A stretch of 64,000 bases of DNA from Lentisphaerota bacterium (GTDB lineage: Bacteria > Verrucomicrobiota > Lentisphaeria > Victivallales > Victivallaceae), in NCBI GenBank assembly GCA_015061775.1, contig SUVY01000001.1, positions 1 to 64,000 of the forward strand. The letters run 5' to 3'. The notes under the pieces were generated by a model. The model saw nothing but the letters and a program-made list of their open reading frames with translations, did not search any database and was not told the origin of the DNA. This document shows, piece by piece, positions 16,168 to 25,281 of this stretch. The stretch's first letter is position 1. Every line of letters begins with the position of its first letter. Position numbers and translations under genes: made by a program.

Positions 16168-17114
16168 TATTGCACCTCACCAGAAGTATTGCTTATGAAT
16201 ATTTTTTCCAGACTTGCGGTGTAAGCTGTGCGCCGCACAGAGGCAAACGGGAAATTGTTTTCTGCGATAAATTTGAGCAGTCCGGGAATTTTATCAGCTT
16301 CGATCACAACGGCGAAAGAACGGCTTTTCTCTGCTCTTACTGCACGAACTCCGTCGAGCTCTTCTATGCGGCTCAGCCAGCTGCCGAGAACGGTTCCCGG
16401 AATGGTATCTATACAGATGGTATCCAAGGTATCTGTCGAGCTGTTTCTGGTTATAAGGTCGTTGAGCATACCGTTTTCCACGAGGCGGCCTTTTTCTATG
16501 ATGACTACGCCGGTGACCAGATCTTCAAGTTCGCTTAAAATATGGGAAGAGAGGAGTACCGTTTTTCCCTGTTCAGCCAGTCCTTTCAGTATATCCCGCA
16601 ATTCTATGCGGGTGAGAGGATCAAGACCAGCTGCTGGTTCATCGAGCAGCAGCAGTCCCGGGTCATGGATAAGTATCCTGGCAAGATTGACCCGCTGCTT
16701 CATTCCTTTTGACAGCTGGTTGAGGAATTTCGTCTGCAGTTCTCCGAGGCGGGTGAGCTCATTGATCGAGTTGATCCGTTGGGAGCGTGCTTTACCTCTG
16801 AGGCCGAATGCTGAGGCGTAGAACGCGATAAATTCTCCGACTGTGATGTCTTTTGCATCCGGAAGGGCGTCAGGCATATATCCTATGCTGCGGCGAAGTT
16901 TTTCAGGATAATCAACCGCAGATACTCCGTCGAGCAGAACGTCTCCTGAATCTGGAACGTCCATGCCTGAAATGATCTGCATTGCGGTAGTTTTTCCGGC
17001 TCCGTTTGGACCTATAAAACCGAAGATCTCTCCTGATGGGACGGTGAAACTCACTTCGTTGAGAGCAGTGATGTTTCCGAATTTCTTTACGAGGTTTATT
17101 ACTTCAAGTTTCAT
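16167..17114 (-). CDS. ABC exporter ATP-binding subunit
   Basis: A 315-residue ATPase: Walker A GPNGAGKTT (residues ~35-43), Q-loop region YMPDALPD in place of a standard Q, signature LSKGMKQRVNLARIL (residues ~137-151), Walker B LLLLDEPAAGLD and a switch His in SSHIL. The C-terminal ~90 residues form an accessory domain common in ABC-2 exporter ATPases (CcmA/NatA type). The LSKGM signature instead of LSGGQ is usual in this subfamily. It pairs with the adjacent permease gene. Substrate unknown. Confidence 0.88.
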   Translation of the reverse strand: MKLEVINLVKKFGNITALNEVSFTVPSGEIFGFIGPNGAGKTTAMQIISGMDVPDSGDVLLDGVSAVDYPEKLRRSIGYMPDALPDAKDITVGEFIAFYASAFGLRGKARSQRINSINELTRLGELQTKFLNQLSKGMKQRVNLARILIHDPGLLLLDEPAAGLDPLTRIELRDILKGLAEQGKTVLLSSHILSELEDLVTGVVIIEKGRLVENGMLNDLITRNSSTDTLDTICIDTIPGTVLGSWLSRIEELDGVRAVRAEKSRSFAVVIEADKIPGLLKFIAENNFPFASVRRTAYTASLEKIFISNTSGEVQ

Positions 17115-17132
17115 AAAAACAGTTCCCGTGAG

Positions 17133-17990
17133 TTATTTTTTGTGGAACTTACCGAATTTTGCCATGACCTGCTGAAGATCGATCCACGCCTCGCGCTTGG
17201 CATTCTCCACCCTGAGCAGGAATGATGGGTGATAGGTCACCATCACCGGAATTCCCTTATAAGACTGCCATGTGCCGCGTATTTTGCTGAGAGAGCCCTC
17301 GTGCTTCAGCAGAAAACGTGTGGCAACAGCTCCGAGCAGTACGATGCACTCAGGATTAACGAGTTTGATCTGTTCCTCAAGATAGGGCATGCAGCACGCA
17401 GCTTCGTCCGGTTCGGGGTTGCGGTTGTTGGGAGGACGGCATTTTATAACGTTGGCTATATACACTTCCTCTCGTGAAAACTGCATGGCAGAAATCATCT
17501 TTGTAAGAAGTTGCCCCGCCCTGCCGACAAAAGGACGTCCCTGCATATCTTCATCTGCTCCGGGAGCCTCTCCAATAAACATAAGACGGGCATGGGGATC
17601 GCCTTCGCCGAAAACGATATTGTTTCTGGTTTCAGCAAGACGGCATCGGCGGCACATATAGACTGATTGTCTGAGCTGGTCTATGCCTCCCGCATTGATT
17701 GGTGCCGGAGCCGGCTGTTCAGTTGATTGTGACGTAAACTCTCCCGGGGTATGGACAAAAACGGGTGCAGAAGCTGGTTCGGACGCCTGTTTTGTGACCA
17801 TTTGCCGGTTCTCTTGCGGCGCAGACACATTGGCGGAAGGCGCAGAATTTTGAGAAATCTGCATGTCCAGAGGAGTTTTTTGGGGTGTTGATTGGAGCAA
17901 ATGCAACCACTCCGCAGCGTCTTTTGACACTCCGGAACAACTTTTTTTGGCAATCATGCCGCTGATTTGATTAAAAATATCGTCTGACAT
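17133..17990 (-). CDS. Type 4 uracil-DNA glycosylase (4Fe-4S)
   Basis: A 285-residue repair enzyme. The catalytic domain (residues ~105-285) carries motif 1 GEAPGADEDMQGRPFVGRAG and motif 2 TYHPSFLLR, and the Fe-S cysteines CRRC (residues ~113-116) and those in KCRPPNNRNPEPDEAACCMPYL. It removes uracil from deaminated cytosine. The first ~100 residues are a low-complexity Pro/Ala/Gln/Ser-rich extension not needed for the fold, seen in many members of this family. It diverges from argG across a ~100-bp region. Confidence 0.92.
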   Translation of the reverse strand: MSDDIFNQISGMIAKKSCSGVSKDAAEWLHLLQSTPQKTPLDMQISQNSAPSANVSAPQENRQMVTKQASEPASAPVFVHTPGEFTSQSTEQPAPAPINAGGIDQLRQSVYMCRRCRLAETRNNIVFGEGDPHARLMFIGEAPGADEDMQGRPFVGRAGQLLTKMISAMQFSREEVYIANVIKCRPPNNRNPEPDEAACCMPYLEEQIKLVNPECIVLLGAVATRFLLKHEGSLSKIRGTWQSYKGIPVMVTYHPSFLLRVENAKREAWIDLQQVMAKFGKFHKK

Positions 17991-17991
17991 C

Positions 17992-18020
17992 TTGTTAAAA
18001 GCAAATATCTGTGTTATATT
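17992..18020 (+). promoter_or_regulatory. argG promoter
   Basis: TTGTTA (17992-17997), 17-bp spacer, TATATT (18015-18020) preceded by TGT. The predicted leader is ~70 nt and includes a possible weak hairpin (CCGAAC region); no arginine-operator match is evident. Confidence 0.6.
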
Positions 18021-18097
18021 CTAATATAGACGCGTTTTGCCGCGCTTGCAATCAAAGAACGGAAAAATTTCCGAACAACTTGTAACAGGAGTGAAAA

Positions 18098-19300
18098 ATG
18101 AAAGTAGTCGTAGCTTATTCGGGCGGTCTGGATACCTCCGTGATCGTCAAGTGGGTCAAAGAGACTTATAACGCAGAGGTGATCTGTTACTGCGCCGATG
18201 TAGGTCAGCAGGAGGAACTCAACGGTCTTGAGGCAAAAGCCATCGCAACCGGTGCAAGCAAATGCATCATCGACGACCTCAACGAAGAGTTCGCCCGTGA
18301 TTTCATCTTCCCGATGCTTCAGGGAGAGGCGATCTATGAGAACAACTATCTGCTCGGAACCTCCATTGCACGCCCCCTCATCGCCAAGCGTCTGGTCGAG
18401 GTCGCAAAAGCCGAGGGTGCTGATGCCATCTGTCACGGAGCAACCGGCAAAGGCAACGATCAGGTCCGTTTTGAGCTGAACGCCAACGCGATCGATCCCT
18501 CTATCAAGATCATCGCCGCCTGGAGAGATCCCAACTGGCACTTCACCGGACGTCAGGATATGATCGAATACGCTCAGAAACACAATATTCCGGTCAATGT
18601 TTCCGCGAAGAAACCCTACAGCATGGACCGCAACCTGCTCCACATCAGTTTCGAGGGCGGAGTCCTTGAGGATCCCTGGCAGGAGTTCCCGGAGGAGATC
18701 GCCGTTATGACTGAGCCGCTCTCCAAGGCTGCCGACACCGCAGATGATGTCATCATCACCTTCGAGAAGGGTATTCCGGTCAAGATCGACGGAGTCGAGT
18801 ACAGCCCCGCCAACATCATGCGCAAACTCAACGAAATGGGTAAAAAGCATGCTGTCGGCAGAGTCGATATCGTCGAGAACCGCTTTGTCGGTATGAAGAG
18901 CCGCGGAATCTATGAGACTCCCGCCGGAACCATCCTTCAGGCAGCTCACCGTGGTCTTGAGGAAATCACCCTCGACCGCGAAGTCATGCACCTGCGTGAC
19001 AGCCTGATTCCCCGTTATGCGGATATGATCTACAACGGTTTCTGGTTTGCTCCCGAGCGCGAAATGATCCAGGTCATGATCACCGAGAGCCAGAAGTTCG
19101 TTTCCGGAGACGTCAGAGTCAAGCTCTTCAAGGGAGCCTGTCACGTCACCGGCCGCCGCAGCGAGTTCAGTCTCTACGATGACGAGATCGCCAGCTTCGA
19201 GGACAACGACAGCTACGACCACAAGGATGCTGCCGGATTTATCAAACTCAATGCGCTGCGTCTGCGCGTTCTTGCCCGCAGCAAACAGAAACGCTACTGA
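18098..19300 (+). CDS. argG: Argininosuccinate synthase
   Basis: A 400-residue enzyme that condenses citrulline and aspartate with ATP to argininosuccinate. Diagnostic segments: the PP-loop [16 protein letters not shown] (residues 3-18), [13 protein letters not shown] (residues ~115-127) and [35 protein letters not shown]. Length is exactly typical. The codon use is more C-rich at third positions than most neighbours, consistent with high expression; a long open frame on the opposite strand is a by-product of that bias. It is first in a plus-strand run with the sigma gene. RBS AGGAG at ~18087-18091. Confidence 0.97.
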   Translation: MKVVVAYSGGLDTSVIVKWVKETYNAEVICYCADVGQQEELNGLEAKAIATGASKCIIDDLNEEFARDFIFPMLQGEAIYENNYLLGTSIARPLIAKRLVEVAKAEGADAICHGATGKGNDQVRFELNANAIDPSIKIIAAWRDPNWHFTGRQDMIEYAQKHNIPVNVSAKKPYSMDRNLLHISFEGGVLEDPWQEFPEEIAVMTEPLSKAADTADDVIITFEKGIPVKIDGVEYSPANIMRKLNEMGKKHAVGRVDIVENRFVGMKSRGIYETPAGTILQAAHRGLEEITLDREVMHLRDSLIPRYADMIYNGFWFAPEREMIQVMITESQKFVSGDVRVKLFKGACHVTGRRSEFSLYDDEIASFEDNDSYDHKDAAGFIKLNALRLRVLARSKQKRY

Positions 19301-19318
19301 TATATTCCGGTATCACAG

Positions 19319-19353
19319 ACCGGGGGAGTGAAACTGCTGTTTTACCCTCCGGT
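19319..19353 (+). other. Strong hairpin between argG and the sigma-factor gene
   Basis: ACCGGGGGAGTGAAAC (19319-19334) pairs with GTTTTACCCTCCGGT (19339-19353) over 15 pairs with one bulged A, two G-T pairs and a TGCT loop. No T-run follows, so it is not a classical intrinsic terminator. The AAGGAG ribosome-binding site of the sigma gene begins 3 nt after it. It may stabilise argG mRNA, attenuate readthrough, or control sigma translation. Confidence 0.6.
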
Positions 19354-19369
19354 ATAAGGAGCAGAGCCC

Positions 19370-20698
19370 ATGGCAGCAGACAACAGCAGTTCACATCACG
19401 CTCCCGAAGGAGTGACATTCAGCGATTTTTCCGGATCGCTGGTTCGTTATTTCAAAGATCTCGGTGAGTTGGATATGCTCAGTTGTGATGAGATGGATAC
19501 TCTGCTTCTCAATATAGACGCCGCGTATGATGATATCAAAAGTCATCTGCGGCGTTTTGCATTTGTTGCAGCGGAGTTTCAGAGGATATGTTCTGAGATG
19601 TACTGCGACTGCACAAAATCCGTGTGTATGGATTATTTTTCTCCGTCAACGGTGAAAAGATTGTTTGAAGGCGATGCTGCCGCGGTGTTGTCCGCAAGCT
19701 CCCAAAAAGTAGAAGAGTTGCTTGACGGGCTGAAAAACAGTTTTGTTTCAGGAGATTTTTCCTCTGCGGATTTGATACGTCTGCAAGTTGCCTCCGCGCT
19801 TGACGGCATCGATTTCAACAATGCGACATCAGAAGAGTTCGCAGATATCGCGTTCAACTACGTGGATATGTATAAGAGCGGTCATGCCGACGCAGGATTT
19901 GTTTCCGAAAAATTCTGCATGAGTATCGATGAACTGCTTTCTGAAGTGTCAGTTGTAAAAAAATCCTTCGATGTTCTGCGCGAAGCCGAGGGCAGGGCGG
20001 TCGAAGCCAATCTTCGTCTGGTGGTGAGTGTTGCATCCAAGTTCAGAAACCGCGGAGTGCCGTTCAATGACTTGATCCAGGAAGGCAATATCGGTTTGCT
20101 GAAAGCTCTGCGCCGCTATGACTACAAACTTGGAAACAAATTCAGTACCTACGCCATCTGGTGGATCAAAAACAGCATCATGCGTGCCCTGTCTGAACAG
20201 TCGCGCGTAGTGCGTTTGCCCGTTCATATGATCCAGCAGATAAATGCAATCAGCCGTACCGAGCAGCATTTTCTGCAGCTCTGGGGACGTATGCCGGAAG
20301 TTGAGGAACTGGCTTCCGAGCTCGGAATGTCTGCGGCGCGAGTAAGTTCCATTCGTAAAATGGCATATCAGAGTATCTCTCTTCAGGCTGCGATCGGCAA
20401 TGATGAAGACTCAGGAGTGTTTTCCGACATCATATCAGATGCTTCTGCTGAAGTTCCTGGAGATGCGATGAGCAAGGCTGCACTCTATGAAATGCTCCAT
20501 GAGATATTGCGTACACTTCCTGAGCGTGACCAGCAGATACTCATCTGGCGTTACGGGCTTTTCGGGCAGCCGGTACTTGCATTTGAAGAGATCAGCCACC
20601 GTTTCAACCTGAGCCGGGAGCGCATCAGACAGCTTGAGGCAAGGATAATGAAAAATTTACGTACTCCCGACAGATTGAAGCAGCTTGATGACAGGTGA
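19370..20698 (+). CDS. RpoD-like sigma-70 factor with divergent region 2.4
   Basis: A 442-residue sigma factor. Residues ~20-40 (SLVRYFKDLGELDMLSCDEMDTLL) are region 1.2; ~40-215 are a long non-conserved region as in group 1 sigmas; region 2 runs EANLRLVVSVASKF, DLIQEGNIGLLKALRRYDY and YAIWWIKNSIMR; region 3 is RLPVHMIQQINAI; region 4 ends in the HTH FEEISHRFNLSRERIRQLEARIMKNLR. The E. coli RpoD residues that read the -12 base (Q437 and T440 in WWIRQAITR) are Asn268 and Met271 here. It lacks the acidic region 1.1. These points favour a secondary, group 2-like sigma over the main housekeeping factor. That is inference. Confidence 0.88.
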   Translation: MAADNSSSHHAPEGVTFSDFSGSLVRYFKDLGELDMLSCDEMDTLLLNIDAAYDDIKSHLRRFAFVAAEFQRICSEMYCDCTKSVCMDYFSPSTVKRLFEGDAAAVLSASSQKVEELLDGLKNSFVSGDFSSADLIRLQVASALDGIDFNNATSEEFADIAFNYVDMYKSGHADAGFVSEKFCMSIDELLSEVSVVKKSFDVLREAEGRAVEANLRLVVSVASKFRNRGVPFNDLIQEGNIGLLKALRRYDYKLGNKFSTYAIWWIKNSIMRALSEQSRVVRLPVHMIQQINAISRTEQHFLQLWGRMPEVEELASELGMSAARVSSIRKMAYQSISLQAAIGNDEDSGVFSDIISDASAEVPGDAMSKAALYEMLHEILRTLPERDQQILIWRYGLFGQPVLAFEEISHRFNLSRERIRQLEARIMKNLRTPDRLKQLDDR

Positions 20699-20757
20699 CT
20701 TCATATATCTGCCGGATATATATACGATTTTTAAAAGAATTTTACCGGAGAAACATT

Positions 20758-21795
20758 ATGGCAAAAGTAGTCATAAGCAATATATCCAAGAGTTATGACG
20801 GCAAGACCCGTGTGCTCAAAGACTTCAACCTTGAAATAGCTTCCGGAGAGATGTTCTTTCTGCTCGGTCCCTCCGGTTGCGGAAAATCCACTCTGCTGCG
20901 CATCCTTGCCGGTCTGGTCGAACAGGATAGCGGCAGCATAAGTTTTGACGACGTAGATATCACTGATCTCCTTCCGGAAAAACGCCGAGCAGCCATGGTG
21001 TTCCAGAATTACGCTCTCTGGCCGCATCTCGACGTGTTTGAAAACGTGGCATTCGGACTTCGCAACGCCAATGTCAAGGGAGCAGAACTCAAAGAGAAGG
21101 TCATGGAGGCTCTGGAACTTGTACGTCTGGCAGACCTTGCAAAACGCAAAGTTCCCTCGCTTTCCGGAGGACAGCAGCAGCGCATCGCTCTCGCCCGCGC
21201 ACTTGCCGTTGAGCCGAGTCTGCTGCTGCTCGATGAACCGCTTTCAAACCTCGATGCCCGTCTGCGCGATGCAATGAGAAATGAGATATCCCGTATCTGT
21301 GCGAAACGCAATCAGACTGCACTCTACGTCACCCATGACCGTCAGGAGGCTCTGAGTATGGCTGACCGTCTTGCTGTACTCAAAGACGGTTCCATCCGCC
21401 AGATGGGAACGCCCGAAGAGCTGTATGACTTCCCTGCTGACCGTTTCTGTGCGGAGTTTCTCGGTGATGTGAATATCATTCCCGGCAGAGAAGAGAACGG
21501 CGTGTTTGTCTCTCCGCTCGGAAATTTCAAATATACATGCAAATACCCCGAAGGAAAACTTTGCGGATTGATCCGTCCCGAAAGGATACGTTTTGCAGCA
21601 GACGGAGACGAGGGGGCGTTCAAAGCGCGACTCACCGGCAGAACTTTTCTCGGCGAGAGCTGTGATTGGAAAGCCGAAGCAAACGGAGTTGAGTTCTGTA
21701 TCAGAGAGAGTGCTCCCCGCTCCAGAAAACTCAATGAAGAGGTTTCCCTCAAGTTTGATGAAGGATACTTCCAGCTTGTTCCGGAGCGTGACTGA
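20758..21795 (+). CDS. ABC importer ATPase, Fe3+/spermidine-putrescine/phosphonate type
   Basis: A 345-residue ATPase of the FbpC/PotA group. Walker A GPSGCGKST (residues ~37-45), Q-loop VFQNYALWPHL, signature LSGGQQQRIALARAL (~133-147), Walker B LLLDEPLSNLDA and switch YVTHDRQEALSMADR. A C-terminal TOBE domain follows (residues ~240-340). The ATG at 20758 follows CGGAG at a good distance; earlier in-frame codons overlap the sigma gene. It is first in a three-gene importer operon; the substrate-binding protein start overlaps its stop. Confidence 0.9.
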   Translation: MAKVVISNISKSYDGKTRVLKDFNLEIASGEMFFLLGPSGCGKSTLLRILAGLVEQDSGSISFDDVDITDLLPEKRRAAMVFQNYALWPHLDVFENVAFGLRNANVKGAELKEKVMEALELVRLADLAKRKVPSLSGGQQQRIALARALAVEPSLLLLDEPLSNLDARLRDAMRNEISRICAKRNQTALYVTHDRQEALSMADRLAVLKDGSIRQMGTPEELYDFPADRFCAEFLGDVNIIPGREENGVFVSPLGNFKYTCKYPEGKLCGLIRPERIRFAADGDEGAFKARLTGRTFLGESCDWKAEANGVEFCIRESAPRSRKLNEEVSLKFDEGYFQLVPERD

Positions 21796-23387
21796 TGATA
21801 AAGCGTCTTTTGATTTGCGTCTGCATACTTGCGGCGCTGCTTGCACTTCCGTTTTTCCTGCGTCCGGCCAAGACACATGGAGCGGTAAACAGCGGCAACC
21901 CCGATCGCGTGGTGGTGATATCAGCCCACAACAAGGCTATGAGAGACGAGTATGTCACGGCATTTAAAAAGTATTACCTCGAAAAATTCCAGCGGGATGT
22001 CGAGATAGATTTCCGTTCTCCCGGAGGAACTTCTGATATCGCACGCTATATTCCGGATCGTTTTGAGGCTGAGTTCAGGCGTTATTTTGAAAGTGACCCC
22101 GCCAACGGAAAATGGAAGCGTGAGTATGCCGCGTTCACCGATCCGTCTCTCGACCGCAAGGGAGCTGATCCGGTGCTTGCAGCAGTACGCAAAAAATTCC
22201 TCGAATCCAATGTCGGCATCGGAATCGACGTCTTTGCCGGAGGCGGAACCTTTGAACACTCGCGCATGGCGCAGCGGGGATTTGCCGTGGATGGCAAAGT
22301 CAAAGAGCGTCATCCGGAGTATTTTGAGCATATTCCGATGACCTTCGGAGGAGATAATATCTGTGATCCGCAAGGCAGGTACTATGGTGTTGTTCTTTCC
22401 ACATTCGGAATTTGCTGTAATCTCGACCGGATAAAAGACATGAAGTGTGAGCTTCCGCGCCGCTGGAGAGATCTTGCCGACGTGCGTTTTTACAATCTGC
22501 TCAGTGTGGCTGATCCCTCGAAGTCAGGTTCTGCAAACAAGTGTTTTGAAATACTTATCCAGCAGGAAATGGCGGAGGCAAAAAACTTTTCCGAAGGATG
22601 GTACAACGGACTTGCCGTCTGCCGCCGCATTTTTGCAAACTCCCGCAGTATAACCGACTCCGCAAGCAAGGTGGTGCGTGATGTCGCAACCGGAGATGCT
22701 GTCTGCGGAATGGCTATCGACACCTACGCGCTCAGCGAAGCCGCCTGGATGCGAAGCAGATTTGACGGAGTTGATCACCTCGTCTATATTACTCCCAAAG
22801 GAGGCACTGCAGTATCTGCCGATCCGGTTCAGATACTGCGCGGAGCTCCAAACAGGGTGGTTGCTGAGCGTTTTGTCGATTTTCTGCTTTCCAAAGAGGG
22901 ACAGAAGCTGCACGCTTTCAAACCGGGCACCCCGGGTGGACCGGCGCTTCATGCGCTCAACCGACCTCCTGTACGCAAAGATATCTATGACAGCAAGTAC
23001 AGTGAGTTCTATTTCCAGAAAGGGTATAATCCCTACAAGTCCGGAGCGGATTTTACCTATCGTCCAAAGTTGACAGGACGTTATTACAGTCTTTTGCGTG
23101 CTCTTATCAAATGCACCATGCTCGACACAGAAGAGGAGCTTAAAACCGCGTGGCAGGCGATCATTGCAGCCGGTGGACCTGAAAAAGTTCCTGAGGCGAT
23201 GAAGTATTTTAATGCTATTCCATTCAGCTACGATGAGGCAGGTGCCGCGGCGGCAAAGCTGCGTTCCGCGCGCAGCGGAGCAGAGCTTGCAGCCATCTAT
23301 CGTTCATGGAGTGAGTTTTCCCGGGAAAATCTGCGTAAAGCCGCAGAAACTGCCCGCAGAAGCGCAGGGCAGGGAGGTGTAAAATGA
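21795..23387 (+). CDS. ABC importer solute-binding protein, iron(III)-type, unusually long
   Basis: A 530-residue extracytoplasmic binding protein. It has an N-terminal signal anchor (residues ~1-22), a first lobe with VVVISAHNKAMRDEYVTAFKKYYLEKF, and a bacterial solute-binding core to ~residue 390 (VSADPVQILRGAPNRVVAERFVDFLLSKEGQKLH is typical of the FbpA/AfuA group). The family is usually ~340 residues. Here there is an insert at ~70-120 and an extra C-terminal domain of ~130 residues (~400-530), rich in Ala/Lys/Arg and probably helical. Ligand may be Fe3+, a phosphonate or another chelate; the iron-binding tyrosines cannot be placed with confidence. Overlaps the permease gene by 4 bp. Confidence 0.82.
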   Translation: MIKRLLICVCILAALLALPFFLRPAKTHGAVNSGNPDRVVVISAHNKAMRDEYVTAFKKYYLEKFQRDVEIDFRSPGGTSDIARYIPDRFEAEFRRYFESDPANGKWKREYAAFTDPSLDRKGADPVLAAVRKKFLESNVGIGIDVFAGGGTFEHSRMAQRGFAVDGKVKERHPEYFEHIPMTFGGDNICDPQGRYYGVVLSTFGICCNLDRIKDMKCELPRRWRDLADVRFYNLLSVADPSKSGSANKCFEILIQQEMAEAKNFSEGWYNGLAVCRRIFANSRSITDSASKVVRDVATGDAVCGMAIDTYALSEAAWMRSRFDGVDHLVYITPKGGTAVSADPVQILRGAPNRVVAERFVDFLLSKEGQKLHAFKPGTPGGPALHALNRPPVRKDIYDSKYSEFYFQKGYNPYKSGADFTYRPKLTGRYYSLLRALIKCTMLDTEEELKTAWQAIIAAGGPEKVPEAMKYFNAIPFSYDEAGAAAAKLRSARSGAELAAIYRSWSEFSRENLRKAAETARRSAGQGGVK

Positions 23388-25057
23388 TGAAATTGAGACG
23401 AGCCGGAGAGTATTTTATTCTCCTTTTGACCGCAGTTTTTCTCGGAGTCTTTCTGCTGCTTCCGATATTTACCGTCATTGGAGTCGGCTGCGACTGGGGA
23501 CTTATCTGTGAAGTATTCCGCAATCCGATCTATGTGCAGGGACTTGTAAACAGCTTCAAGATAGCGGTCGTAACAACTTTTATAGTTTTTGTGATGAGTT
23601 TGGTACTGGCCCTGATATACGACCGCTTTGAGTTTCCCGGAAAACAATGGTGCGGTTTGTTGATGCTTGTTCCGATGATCCTGCCTCCGTTTGTCGGTGC
23701 ACTTGGCTTTCAGCAGATACTCGGTCACTACGGAATACTCAATACACTTCTTGTGAAGTTGGGATGCTCCAGGATAGATTTCCTCGGTACCGAGTATAAA
23801 TTCTGGTCTGTCTGCGCGATAGAGGCGTTGCATTTGTATCCCATATTTTACCTGAATCTGGTCACAGCTCTCGGAAATATGGATCCTGCGCTCGATGAAG
23901 CTGCCGCAAACCTCGGTGCAAGTAAGTGGAAACGCTTTGTTACCATCAAGCTTCCGCTCCTGAGGTCCGGAATCCTTGCCGGAGGAAGCATTGTGCTCGT
24001 GTGGAGTTTCACTGAGCTTGGTACTCCTCTGATGTTCGGTTATACCCGCACGACCGCGGTGCAGATACTCAACGGGCTCACCGAACTTGAAAGCAATCCT
24101 GTTCCTTACGCGCTTGTGTTGATAATGCTGGTATTTTCGGCGTGCCTTTACGCGGTATCCAAACTGGTGTTGGGCAGAAACTCTGCCGCTTCCGGAAAGG
24201 GAACGATGGGCAGCCGCGGTGTTGAGCTCGCCGGGGTCAAACGTTTTCTGCCTCCGGCGGTGTTCATGCTGGTGACGTTCTGCGCGGCACTTCCGCATAT
24301 CGCGCTCATCTTTTCTGCGTTCAGTAAACGATATTACGGAACGGTACTTCCGGAAGGGTTTACATTGGAGTATTTTGAAGAGGCGCTTTCCAACAGTCTT
24401 GTGCTTCCGTCGATCGTCAACAGTTTGCGCTATTCGCTGCTGGCGATGGTGCTGGCGGTGATTTGCGGAGTTGCGGTATCGCTCGCTTCGGTGCGCTGGA
24501 AACTGCGTTTTTCAGGAGCCGCAGATCTGCTTGCCATGCTGCCGCTCGCCGTTCCGGGCGTCGTTGTGGCATTTGGTTTCCTTTCGATGTCAGTCCGTTA
24601 TGATTGGGCGGCAAAGTGCTTTAATCCGGTGGAAAATCCCCTGTGGCTTCTTGCTATCGCCTACGCTGTGCGGCGTATTCCATACGTGGTCAGATCTGTC
24701 TCATCCGGACTTGAACAGACTCCGGAGGAGCTTGAAAATGCAGCCCGCAACTTTGGAGCCGGTCCTCTGCGTATCCTCACAAAGATAACTTTGCCGCTGA
24801 TCGCAGCAAATATGCTGGTCGGAGGTTTGTTCGCCTTCAGTTTTTCCATGCTCGAAGTGTCAGACTCTCTCATTCTCGCTCAGAAGGCTCAGTTCTATCC
24901 CATTACAAGGGCATTGTATGATCTTGCGCAGATACTTGGAGCCGGTTCAAGCATAGCCTGCGCTTTCGGAGTATGGGCAATGTTATTTCTTGCTGCTACT
25001 CTTGCCGCGGCGGGAGTTCTGCTCGGTAAAAAAATCGGTGCAATATTTAAATTTTAG
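23384..25057 (+). CDS. ABC importer permease, FbpB-type fused double permease
   Basis: A 557-residue membrane protein made of two tandem permease halves, each with six helices. Each half carries an EAA loop that docks with the ATPase: DEAAANLGASKWKRFVTIKLPLLRSGI (~residues 168-194) and ELENAARNFGAGPLRILTKITLPLIAANM (~446-474). This double architecture is typical of iron(III) FbpB/SfuB and some phosphonate importers. It completes the importer with the two preceding genes. It is followed by a terminator-like hairpin. Confidence 0.9.
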   Translation: MMKLRRAGEYFILLLTAVFLGVFLLLPIFTVIGVGCDWGLICEVFRNPIYVQGLVNSFKIAVVTTFIVFVMSLVLALIYDRFEFPGKQWCGLLMLVPMILPPFVGALGFQQILGHYGILNTLLVKLGCSRIDFLGTEYKFWSVCAIEALHLYPIFYLNLVTALGNMDPALDEAAANLGASKWKRFVTIKLPLLRSGILAGGSIVLVWSFTELGTPLMFGYTRTTAVQILNGLTELESNPVPYALVLIMLVFSACLYAVSKLVLGRNSAASGKGTMGSRGVELAGVKRFLPPAVFMLVTFCAALPHIALIFSAFSKRYYGTVLPEGFTLEYFEEALSNSLVLPSIVNSLRYSLLAMVLAVICGVAVSLASVRWKLRFSGAADLLAMLPLAVPGVVVAFGFLSMSVRYDWAAKCFNPVENPLWLLAIAYAVRRIPYVVRSVSSGLEQTPEELENAARNFGAGPLRILTKITLPLIAANMLVGGLFAFSFSMLEVSDSLILAQKAQFYPITRALYDLAQILGAGSSIACAFGVWAMLFLAATLAAAGVLLGKKIGAIFKF

Positions 25058-25171
25058 GCTCTGTTCACGACAAAGGTAGGTAAAAGTAAATAAAAAAGTT
25101 TTTCCGCTTTTCTTGAAAGGGTGAGATCCGCCGTCGCCAAGGCTATGGCGGGACAAGGGGAAAAGAATAAC

Positions 25172-25208
25172 GAAGCCGACGTTCGGCTTCTTTTCTCGCG
25201 AAAAGAAG
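25172..25208 (+). terminator. Overlapping hairpins, likely terminator of the ABC importer operon
   Basis: GAAGCCGA (25172-25179) pairs with TCGGCTTC (25183-25190) around a 3-nt loop and is followed by TTTT, a classic intrinsic terminator. A mutually exclusive 9-bp hairpin CTTCTTTTC/GAAAAGAAG (25187-25195/25200-25208) overlaps it. Confidence 0.7.
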
Positions 25209-25215
25209 TTTTCCC

Positions 25216-25247
25216 GCTTTCCCCGCATCATCTCCCCATATCGGGAA
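25216..25247 (+). repeat. Copy 1 of a 32-bp intergenic repeat
   Basis: CGCTTTCCCCGCATCATCTC and continuation to TATCGGGA. It matches 28008-28039 at 29 of 32 positions, in the same orientation. It lies 34 bp before the alpha-galactosidase gene. The rest of the 25058-25281 gap holds the terminator hairpins and a CCGCC...GGCGG inverted repeat near 25127-25152. Confidence 0.75.
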
Positions 25248-25281
25248 CAAAGCCAAATTTTAAACAGAAATATGCAAATTT

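Noticed and set aside
18014..19222. Long open frame of ~400 codons on the minus strand opposite argG
   Set aside because: It is exactly antisense to a clear argininosuccinate synthase with strong codon bias, and its translation has no recognisable domain, being a mirror of acidic/valine-rich codons.
23297..24298. Minus-strand open frame of ~330 codons opposite the ABC permease
   Set aside because: Antisense to a well-supported permease with both EAA motifs; composition (His/Arg/Lys/Gln-rich) is that of a shadow frame.
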